From: a virus
Length of the DNA: 61,719 bases
Strand: one strand, 5' to 3'
IMG/VR virus record: IMGVR_UViG_3300045999_005102
Span: 1 to 61,719 of that record
Under the pieces are notes generated by a model. That model was not told the DNA's origin. It searched no databases and worked only from the letters and a program-made list of their open reading frames with translations. How positions within the stretch are numbered: the stretch's first letter is position 1; every line of letters begins with the position of its first letter. Shown here in pieces: positions 1 to 10,300 of the stretch. A program made the translations under genes and the position numbers.

Positions 1-102
1 GGGCATGGCTCTCAAGACAAACACCACGCTCCTGGCGCAGCTACCCCTGCGCCAGATCGGCGGCTCGCCGGGAACTTTCCGTTCCATGTGGAGGCGTGGT
101 GA
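1..102 (+). CDS. 3' part of small ORF that crosses the window ends
   Basis: If the window is circular, the ORF that starts at ATG 61684 continues in frame through position 1 and stops at TGA 100-102, giving 45 residues (first 12 at the window end, last 33 here). GGAGG lies 6 bases before the ATG at the far end. I recognise no domain; the C-terminal part is rich in Pro, Ala and His. It sits between a CxxC microprotein and the structural protein at 107. Function unknown. Confidence 0.45.
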   Translation, partial: GHGSQDKHHAPGAATPAPDRRLAGNFPFHVEAW

Positions 103-106
103 CCGG

Positions 107-703
107 ATGAACCAGTCCGTGGGCGAGGGCATCCCGTCCAAACTAGCGGGCGTCCCCAGCGGGCACTTGGCTCCATCGTCGTGGGTGCTGCCGTACAAGC
201 CGGGGGCGATGTCGTCGTTCACCAATCTGGTGGTGACGGTCACGCCGGGTACGCTCAACCTCGCGGCGGGGCGCAACATCAGCGGCGATGCGGCGGTCAC
301 GATCACCGTCAACCCGGCCGATGGCCAGCTCATAGTCTCGGCGGCCGGCAACGCTTCCATCACGTTCGACCTGGCCGCCAACCTGGCCGGCGCCCTGTCG
401 GCTGCGGGCAGCACTTCCTTTTCGTTCACAGTGCCCAGCGCCACGCTCGGCGCCATCGTCGACGCCGTGGGCGCTGCGCTGGTCCAGTTCTCAAACAGCG
501 CCACGATCAGGGCCACGGGAAATTTGAGCGGCGACATCACGCCCTTCACCGAGCTGAGCCCGCAGTCTTTGGCGGCGGCCGTGAGAACAAACCTGGAATC
601 CGGCACCCCGATCCCGGTAGACGCCCAGCGCATCAACGGCGCCGAAGTCATCGGCGATGGCACCACCGGCAACGCATGGCGGGGCCTTGGTGTTTCGCCG
701 TAG
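107..703 (+). CDS. Putative virion-associated (fibre or tail) protein
   Basis: Protein of 198 residues from ATG 107. The frame is open further back to ATG 5 (232 aa) and across the junction to 61715. I prefer 107 because it follows the TGA at 100-102 of the preceding ORF and has GGAGG at 90-94, although the spacing is long. The middle is rich in Ala, Gly, Ser, Thr and Val with beta-strand-like alternation. The C-terminus, around LSPQSLAAAV and INGAEVIGDG, resembles the end of many small phage structural proteins. The next gene starts inside its last codons. Late-operon position suggests a virion component; exact role unknown. Confidence 0.55.
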   Translation: MNQSVGEGIPSKLAGVPSGHLAPSSWVLPYKPGAMSSFTNLVVTVTPGTLNLAAGRNISGDAAVTITVNPADGQLIVSAAGNASITFDLAANLAGALSAAGSTSFSFTVPSATLGAIVDAVGAALVQFSNSATIRATGNLSGDITPFTELSPQSLAAAVRTNLESGTPIPVDAQRINGAEVIGDGTTGNAWRGLGVSP

Positions 704-1355
704 CAGCTTTTCCGACCAGTCGTTCAAGGCCGACTCATTCGAGTTCGGCGACGACATTGGCGGCACCGCACAAGGACAGACCACAACCGGCGCGGGAACA
801 GTCAGCGTCGCCATCACGGGCAGCGCGACCACGGCGCAAGGACAGACCGCAACGGCATCTGGCGTCCTGGCATTCAGCGGAACTGCCAACACGGCGCAAG
901 GGCAATCCAACGAGACTGCTGGAACACTGGCGTTCACCGGGGCCGCAAACGCTTCGCAAGGGCAATCCATTGCCGGCACTGGCGCCCAAGCGTTCAGTGG
1001 AGCGGCCACCACCGCACAGGCTCAAGCCGTTGATGGTGCCGCCACCCTGGCGTTCAGTGGCGCAGCCGGCACAGCGCAAGGGCAGGCCGCTGATGGCGCG
1101 GGCACAGTCCTGGGGGGCATCACCGGATTTGCCGAGACAGGCCAAGCACAGGGAATTGTTGCGCGTGGCTTTTACGACGAGTTCCTGGAGCCGATAGGCG
1201 TCGGCGCAGATGCTCGGATTGCTCGGCGCCGGTCAGAATCAGACACCTTCGTTCCAGCCGACGTGCTGGCAATGCGCCGCCTGGACGAAGATGAGATCTT
1301 GCTTGTCATGATCGCCCGCGCTGTCACCTCTGGGGCCTTGAACCAATGGCACTGA
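690..1355 (+). CDS. Repeat-containing structural protein (22-aa repeats)
   Basis: Read from GTG 690, which overlaps the end of the previous gene (ATG 657 is an in-frame alternative). The body has about seven copies of a 22-residue repeat, each carrying AQGQ or a close variant followed by an Ala/Gly/Thr stretch and usually FSGAA or similar. The DNA period is 66 bp. A non-repetitive C-terminal segment of about 65 residues follows, charged and rich in Arg, Asp and Glu. Such regular small-residue repeats fit a fibrous or beta-solenoid virion part. The stop overlaps the ATG of the giant gene at 1346, so the two are probably translationally coupled. Function is inferred from position and repeats only. 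Confidence 0.55.
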   Translation: MFRRSSFSDQSFKADSFEFGDDIGGTAQGQTTTGAGTVSVAITGSATTAQGQTATASGVLAFSGTANTAQGQSNETAGTLAFTGAANASQGQSIAGTGAQAFSGAATTAQAQAVDGAATLAFSGAAGTAQGQAADGAGTVLGGITGFAETGQAQGIVARGFYDEFLEPIGVGADARIARRRSESDTFVPADVLAMRRLDEDEILLVMIARAVTSGALNQWH

Positions 1356-4300
1356 ACACCAAACTCGCCGGGTCCGGCTGCGTCGAAATCGCCGCACGGA
1401 TTTCCCAGGAAGACCAGGACGCGCTGCTGCAGCGCCTCGAAGACCTGGAGGCGGCCGGCACCGGGCGCAAAGAGGCCCAGGTCATCGCCGCGCAGGACGC
1501 CCTGCAGGCGATCCTCGATGAGCGCAAGGAGTTTCAGCGGCTGCTGCGCGAGCAGCACCCGGATCTCTTCGCCGACGACCTCGACGCAATGTTCGATGAC
1601 GTCCTGGCCGAGGAGATGGGCAAGGACAAGGCCGAGGGCAAGAAACCGCTGCGCACGGTGCGCCAGGCGCTGGGCTCCGCGGCCAAGAACACCGGCTCGG
1701 GCCTGACCAACGCTATCGACGGCCTGGGCAAGTTGTTCGGCGGCAAGCCGGGGCAACTGAACTCCGGCATCGGCTTCGACGAGGAGACCTACGCCAAGGC
1801 CAAGCCGTTCTTCCTCCAGGCGATCAAGAACCTCAAGGACGCAGCCCAGGATCTGCGCGAAGCCATGCGGGCAATCGTGCGCATGGTGCTGGACAAGTTC
1901 GGCGCCCAGGCCGCGGAGAACATGAAGCCCTACGTGGTGCGCTTCATGAAGGACGTGCAGGCGGGGGAGGTCAAGTTGGAAGGCCCGGCCACCGCCACCG
2001 AAGGCGAGCGCGTCACCCTGGCGCGTGGGTTCCTGCAGGACTTCGAGGCGGGCAAGTCGTTCGGCACGATCGTGGCAGCCCGCACGCGGGCCAGCGAGAT
2101 CATCGGACGCAAGATCGAGCCGGGCACCGCTGACGCGAAGCTGGTGGACGAGGCGGTCGAACTGGCCGGGGTCATGTTCGCCCGGGGCGTGGTGCGTGCT
2201 GGCGGCACGGCGGTGGAGATCTACAACCGGCTGCAGGAGTTCCAGGAGAACCAGATGCCGGGCCTGAACGTGCGCGACACGATCAGCCTGCGCAATCAGG
2301 CCTACAGCACGCCGCTGCCCCTGGCCTACGTGGCGAGCAAGCTCGCGGGCATCAACTTCCAGACGACGGTCCTGGAGCCCACGGCCGGCAACGGCGCGCT
2401 CGTAATGCGCGCCATGCCCAGCAAGACGGTCACCAACGAGATCAACCCCGACCGGGCCGAGGCGCTGCGCGCCCAAGGCTACACGCCCACGCAGGAAGAC
2501 GCGGCGACGATGAAGTTCGCGCCGAAGTCGGTCAAGGTGGTGATCGCCAACCCGCCGTTCGGCCCGCGTGGCGACGAGCGGTGGCAGATCGACGGCCTGG
2601 ACACACGGGAGATCGACCACGCCATCTCGCTGAACTCCCTGCAGGCCATGGATGACGACGGCACGGCCGTGCTCATCATCGGAGGACCGATCGCACGCGA
2701 GGACGGCGCACGGCGCGACACCTACCGCGGCAAGAGCAAGCGCGAGTTCTTCTACACGCTTTACAACTCCTACAATGTCGTCGATCATTTCACCGTGGCC
2801 GGCGACCTGTACGCTAAACAGGGCGCCACGTTCCCGGTCGATGTCATCGTCATCAAGGGCCGCGGCAAATCGAATCGAGCCCTGCCGGCCGCCCAGTTGC
2901 CGCAACTGGTGGACACCTGGGACGCACTACGGGAGAAGCTGAATGCCAATGCTGATGACTTGGGCGCCGAAGGGACAGGAACTCCTGGGGGCGATACGCG
3001 GGGTCAAGGGCCAGGAACTCAGCCGGGATCTGTACCCGGTACTCCTCCGACGCCGACTGGAGCAGATGGTGGAGACGGCGGAACCAGAGGACGTCCAACA
3101 GATGGAGGATCTGCTGCTGGAGGCGGGACTACTGGCACAGCCACTGGATCGAACCAGGATCGGCCGGGAGGTGGTCGAGGACAACGAGGAAGTCCTGATG
3201 GAACTGCGCAGCCGGGGGATACCGGGACGGATGCCACCGTCCCTGGAGACCAGCAACTCGGCAGCGGAACAGACGGTGCTCGAAACCAACCTGCTGGAGT
3301 GGACACACGCGTTGGTGAGCGGAAGGATCGAGCGCGGGTAAGCGAGGACGACGCTGGCAAGCTCCAGGTCAAGTACAACAACTTCTCCGGCAACAAGTCG
3401 GTCAACACCCTCGTTGCCACCAACCACCTGACGGCCATCGAGCGCGCCTTCGAGGCGCTGCGGGCCCGGGTCGGTGAAATCGACGAGTTCGTGCGCAACG
3501 AACTCAAGTACACCCCCGAAGAGTTCAAGAAGTCGTTTTCGGCCGAACAGGTCGAGGCGCTGGCGCTTGCCATCGACAACATCAAGCGCGGGGCCGGCTT
3601 CATCATCGGCGACCAGACTGGCATCGGCAAGGGCCGGGTCGTGGCGGCCATGATCCGCTACGCCAAGCTCAACGGCAAGACACCGGTCTTCGTCACGCAG
3701 ATGCCGGACCTGTACGGCGACATGATGCGCGACCTGAACGACATCGGCATGAGCAACATCAAGCCGCTGATGACGAACAACAACGCCTCGGTTCCGCTCG
3801 ATGCGGAGGCCCTAGCGTGGTTCGGCGAGAAGCAGGGCATCCAGACCCAGATCGCCGAACTGCAGGACGACATGGACGTGCTGGCCATCGCCGACCTGGG
3901 CAACAAGCTCAACGGCATGGAGGACGCCGACCGCAAGAAGGAGATCGCGGCCGAGGTCAAGCGGTCCACCAACCCCGACATCGTGGCCATCAAGCAGCAG
4001 ATCATCGAACTGCGAGCCGAGATGCCCGAGCGCCGCGGCAAGTTCCTGGAGACGCCCGAGATCGAGCGCCACGAGTCGATGCTTCGCGGCATAGTTGAGT
4101 CCAACTCGATTGGCAACTTCGATGTGATCTTCACCACCTACAACCAGATGGCGCCGCTTGACTCAGGCAAGCCCAGGCGCGATCCGGGGACGGGGTTGAG
4201 GGTTCGCAACCCGGTGAAGTTCGGCTACCGCAATGCGTTCCTGCAGCACTTCGTCAACAGCGACTCCATGCTGATTCTGGACGAGTCGCACAACGCGGGC

Positions 4301-7300
4301 GAGGCCGGCGACGGCAGGTTCCCAAAGGTGGGCGACGTGGTGCGGCAACTCATCAACGCATCGGGCGGGGTCTTCTACTCGTCGGCCACCTTCGCCAAGA
4401 ACCCGAGGGTGATGGATGCCTACAGCAAGACCGACCTGGGTAAGGCGTTCGGCAACGTCACGACGCTGATCGAGAACATCAGCAGCGTGCCGATGCAGCA
4501 GACGTCGTCGGCCATGCTGGTCGCGGCCGGCCAGTACCTGCGGCGCGAGCGGTCGTTCGATGGCATCGAGTACCGCATCGACAGCGTTGAGGTGAACACC
4601 CAGGACGCCGAGGACGTGAGCGAGGCCATGCGCCTCATCGTGGACTTCGATCGGGCCAAGCGCGCCGCAATCCAGGATATCCAGGACGCCCTGGACTCCG
4701 AGGGCGCAGTGATGAGTGCCGGTGGCGCCGGCATGTCGCAGGCGTCGGTGGACTCGGTGAACTTCACCTCGGTGATGCACAACGTCATCAACACGTTCCT
4801 TCTGGCGCTCAAGGCCGAGCAAGCGGCCAACAAGGCGATCGAGGCGATCCGCAGGGGCGAGAAGCCTGTCATCACCGTGGCCAACACCATGGGGGCCTTC
4901 ATCGCCGAGTACGCCAGTGCCGAGAACCTGGGCATCGGCGACAAGATCGAGGCCAGCTTCGCCGACATCCTCACGCGCTACCTGGAGAAGACCCGCACCG
5001 TCACGATCAACAACGGCGACGGCTCGCAGACCAAGACTCGACTGACCGACGAGCAACTGGGTGACGAAGGTGTGGAGGCCTACAACGCGGCCCGCGACTT
5101 CATCGAGGAACTGGAACTGTCGGTCCCGCTGTCGCCCATCGACCACATCAAGCAGTTGATCCAGGGGGCCGGGCACAGCATCGGCGAGATCACGGGGCGG
5201 CAGACGATCGTTGACGAGAACGGCGTGCTGCGCAAGCGCCCGAGCGCCGAGATGAACACGGCCGGCAAGAAGAACACGATCGCCAAGTTCAACGGCGGCC
5301 AACTCGACGCGCTCATCATCAACCGCTCCGGCTCGACCGGGCTGTCGATGCACGCCTCGGAGACCTTCGCCGATCAGCGGCGGCGCGTGATGGTGATCGC
5401 CCAGGCCGAACTGGACATCAACAACCACATGCAGATGCTCGGCCGGGTCAACCGGACGGGGCAAGTCAGCGCCAACGGCAAGGCGCCGCCAGACTTCACG
5501 GCCACCTTCGGCCTGCCGCGCTACGTGCAGATGACGGCCAACGTGCCGATCGAACTGCGCCCGGCTGCGGTGCTGTCGAACAAGATGGCCGGTCTGAGCG
5601 CCAACACCACGGCCGGCCGCAAGTCGGCGGTCGAGGACAAGAGCGCGCCGGACTTCATGAACAAATACGGCGACCGGGTGGCTGCCGAGTTGGTGGGCAG
5701 CGATCAGGCGCTGAACTTGCGCCTGGGGCTTCCCGTGAGCTTCGACGAAAACGGCCGGCCAGCGGTGGATGGCGCCATGGCCAAGGTCACCGGACGCATC
5801 GGCCTGCTACCGCTCAAGGATCAGAACGAACTCTACGACCAACTCGGCGCGGCCTACGTCGAACTGATCGCGCAGTTGGACGCCCTCGGCCAGAACGAAC
5901 TGGAGGCCAAGACCTACCCGCTCGACGCCAAGACCATGGCCACCCGCGAGGTGATGCCGGCCGACGCGGGCTCCGATAGCCCGTTCACGGCCGCTGTCAA
6001 CGCCGAGCGTGTCAACGTCAAGAAGCTCGGCAAGCCCTGGCCCAAGGCCAAGGTCGAGGAACTGGTGCGCGGCGCGCTGGGGATCACGGACGGCAACCAG
6101 ACGGCGGCCAACGTCGCCAAGCTCAAGCGCGCCGAGATGCTGAGTCAGATGCGGCGCGACATCGCCGCCGAACAGCAGGCCAACACCGCGGAGGCCGGCA
6201 CGGACCCCGACAAGGTCACCGAGGCCACCAAGAAGAACGACGCCCTGGACCGGGCGCTCACGCGCTTTCAGTCGATGCTGCCCACCATCGGCCAGGGCGT
6301 GAAGCTGGAGACGGACTCAGGCAACCTGTACGGCATCGTCACCAACGTCGAGCGCAAGGGCAAGGCCAAGTCGGCTGGATCTCTGAGCGTGTGGAAGATC
6401 CGGGTTGCCGTGGTCGATGGCGCCAAGAGCATGACGTTCTCCATGACGCAGTTGGCCGCCACGCCGGAGGAGCGTGCTCTGCGCATGGACGGCGTGATGA
6501 TCTCGCCAGCCACTGAGATGACGGTCATCTCCCAGGATGGCAGCGGAACGGAGCGCGTGCCGATCGCCGACGGATTCGACCGCGGCCAGACCGATGCCCG
6601 CGAGACGCGCTGGATGATTACCGGCAACGTGCTGCGCGGCTACTCGCAGTTCAAGGGCCGCATCCTCAACTACACCGACAGCAGCGGCAACATCCTGCAG
6701 GGCATCATGATGCCTGCAAACTTCGACCTCGACGCTGCGCTGCGCAGGGTGAGGTCGGAGATGAGCGACCCCGCGAAGATCGCCGCGCTTCTGGATGCGG
6801 GCGGCGTGGTGGTGGACAAGGAGACGGGCGGCGACGTCGTCACGCTCAAGCGCAGCGGCGGGGCCTACATCATCGAGGTGCGCCGCAGCGGCACGGGCAA
6901 GAAGATCTCCAAGGATCTCGGCCCGTACTTCTCGTCGGTCGGCAACAGGATGCGTGCCGAGCTATGGAAGAACGGGGAGAGCGACAAGTTCCTGGAGGCG
7001 GTGCGCGGCATCATCAACGTGTTCAAGACGCCCCTGATCGCCGACAAGGACTCGGATTCGATCCTGCGCGGGATGCAGGAGAGGCAGCAGCCGCCGAATC
7101 CGATGGACTTTGCGCGCCAGCCACCCATCCTCGATGTCACCGGCATCAAGGAGATGAAGGGGCGCCACCTTCAAGTCCAGGCCGCGGCTCGCCTGCTGGA
7201 GCAGGGCAAGATCACCCGCAGCCAGTACGACGCCTACGTTGACTTCTACAAGCCAATCGAGTTGATCGAGCCTGACAAGCTGCTCGCGCCCACGTCGGAC

Positions 7301-10300
7301 GAGAAGATGCAGCAGACGGTGGACGCGGGCAAGCGTGACAAGGTCAACGTGCCGGTGGCCGATGGCACCAAGGTCGGTCTTCGCATGGATCTGCCGGCTC
7401 GTGATCGCGGCGGCTCTGTGGTCTCGATCCACGAAGGCAACGCCGGCAGGGCTTCGGCCGGCAAGATCATCAGCTTCCAAAGCACCGGATGGTTGAAGAA
7501 CGTCACGTTCGAGACGCGCAGTCAGACCAAGGGCCTGAAGATCGCCACAGGCGCGGCCAAGGAGCCGCTGCAGACGGTCGAGGGCACATGGTTCAACCTG
7601 TCGCCCGAGGACGCGTTCGCTAGGGCCAAGGCGCTGATGAGCGACCCGGCCTGGAAGCAGATCGGGTTCGACCCCACACGGCACGGCTACTTCTACGACA
7701 GGGCCACAAGGCAGCCTGTTGTGGCCGCTGACGAGGTCTACCAGATCGGCCAGTTCCTCATCGCCAAAAACGTCCAGTTCGCGCCGCGTGAGTCGTTCCT
7801 GTACGCGCCGCCGCCAGACATCCAATCCCCCTCCCTGGCCTTCAGCGAAACCCTGGAGTCGGTGCGGGCCGACGCGCTGCCCACGCTCACGAGCCTGGAG
7901 AAGAAGCGTGACGCGGGCAAGATCACCGAGTCCGAGTACCGCCTGGGCGTGCAGCAGTTGATCGGCCGGATGCAGCGGCGCAACGAAGAGCGCACCTACC
8001 GCAGGGTGGTCAGCGGGCGCAAGCGCGGCACCGACTGGATCATCGCCAAGATGCGCACCGGGGTCTCGCAGGGCACCGTGACGAAGGAGGCCGCTGACTT
8101 CGCGCAGTGGCTGCTCGATCAGAACCCGCACATGGGCGATGGCCTGGGGATCAGCATCAAGAGCGCCGAGAAGGACCGCACGGCAGCCGGCCAGTACGAC
8201 TACGTCAGCAAAGTATTCACGCTGGTCACGGGCAGGATGAGCGACACCACAGCCGTTCACGAGGTCTTGCACCACGCCGAGCGGATGATGCCGATCGAGG
8301 TGCAGGACGGCGTGCTCAAGGAGTGGATCCGCGCTTGGGACGCAGCCTACAAGAACGGCACCCCAGAAATGCGGCAAGCCCTGAATGACATGCTGCACTC
8401 CGGGCTGTTCGGCGACAAGGCGGCGGGCGATCGTCTGCGTGATGCCTACGCCAAGGGGGTGTGGAACTACGACGACCACTACCAGTTGTTCAGCCCGTCA
8501 GAGTTCTGGGCGGTCAACGCCACGCGCATCCTGTCGGGGCGGTATGCGGCCAAGGGCTCGTGGGTCAAGCGGGCGATCCAGTGGATGAGGGAGTTCATCC
8601 AGCGGATCAAGGCCGTCTTTGGCCTGCGCTCTGATGCGCCGATCATCGAGGGCCTGAACGCCGTCATGGAGGGCAACGGCACGTTCCTGTCGCGGCAGAT
8701 GTTGTCGGAGCAGGCGGTGCTGGAAGTTGCCGAGCGCACGCGCCGCGCCCCGCAACCCGCAGCGCCCACCGTCAACGACTTCGCTCGCAACATCACCGAT
8801 GGACTGATCCAGCACTACGGCCGGCCCAAAGCAAAGTTCAAGACGTTCAACGCCTACGACAAGACACTGTCTACCCAGTTCAATAAGGCGCTGAAGGACC
8901 GCGACTTCGGCAAGGTCTTCGCCTACGCGAACGCGATGCAGAACCAAGTGTCGCTGTCGTCGCTGCGGCCGTCCGAGTTGGCACCCAGGCTGCTGCCACG
9001 GGTGGACGACATCGTCTCCGCGGCCCGCACCATGGTGAAGGGACGAGTCGATGATGCCGACACCCAGGGCGCGGCCAACGCCATCTTCGCGGGCACGCTG
9101 GACGGCGCGAGCGTGCTGGAGGGCCGGGTCTGGAGCGAGGAAGAGTTGCGCACCCGGTTCGATCTGACCGACCGTGGCGTGGCGCTCTACAACGAGGCCA
9201 GGGCCGCGATCGACGCCAGCCTGGACGAGGTCTCGGCAGCCGAGGCGTACTCGATGGTGCAGGTCTTCGTGACCAAGGACGTGCGCCGGCAGATCATCGA
9301 CAACCCGCAGTCAGCCCAGCCCCTCATCACGGCGCAGTTGCGCCGGATGTTCGCCCAGCTTGAGGCGGCCATCAAAAAGGCTCAGGAGTTGGGCTTCGAG
9401 GATCGTGTCGCTGAACTGGAAGCGACCCGCGACTCGTACCTCGAAGTGCAACGCAAGGTCGAGTCGGTCTTCAACCTGGGCCGGGCCATGAAGGCTGCAG
9501 GCTACGCGCCCCTGATGCGCTTCGGCAAGTTCACGGTGCAGGCCGAACTCGTCAACCCGGAGACGGGGCAACTGATCCGCGGCGACGACGGCACTGCGGC
9601 CACCCTGTACTTCGAGCGGTTCGAGACCGGGGGCGAGGCTCAAGAGGCTCTGCGCAAGGCTCAGATGCTGCACGAGGGCAACCCCGAGGTGCGGGTGCGC
9701 TTCGGCACGAACAGCGAACTGCAGCACGAGATGTACGCCGGCATCTCGCCCGAGACCCTGGCGCTGTTTGCCGAGGCCGTGGGTGCCAAGGACGTCATGC
9801 GCACCTACTACCAGGACGCCATCTCGGAGCGGTCGGCGCTCAAGCGGCGCCTGAACCGCAAGGGCGTGCCGGGGTACTCCAAGGACATGCCTCGGGTGCT
9901 GTCGAACTTCATCACCAGCAACGGCCGGTACGCCGCGCAGCGGTTCTACCTGCGCGACCTGACCAACGCGGTGAAGTACATCCCGCAAGAAAAGGGCGAC
10001 GTCAGGGACGAGGCGATCAATCTCAAGAACTTCGTCATGAACCCCAACGACCCGGCCGCTCCGGTGTCTACGTTGGCCTTCGCGTGGTTCCTGGGCGGCT
10101 CGGTAGCGGCCATGTTCGTCAACATGGCCCAGCCGTACATGGTCACGTTCCCGCACCTGACGAGGTTCGCCAGCCCAGCGCAAGTGACCGCTGTCATGGC
10201 CAAGGCGCACCCATACGCCTGGGGCCGCAAAGAGATCACCGACCAAGACCTCAAGCGGGCTCTCAAGCGCGCCAGCCAGGAGGGCATCGTTGACGCCCAG

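Noticed and set aside
181-1197. 338-aa + frame across the first two genes
   Set aside because: Arg/His/Pro-rich out-of-frame reading of two supported genes.
1172-2905. Long - strand ORF (577 aa) opposite the giant gene
   Set aside because: Antisense open frames are common opposite GC-rich coding DNA; composition is Arg/Leu/Val/Gly-rich with no domain. The same applies to long - strand frames at 4163-5464, 6962-8479, 9311-10312, 32433-33761, 34369-35808, 37119-39128 and 55889-57142.
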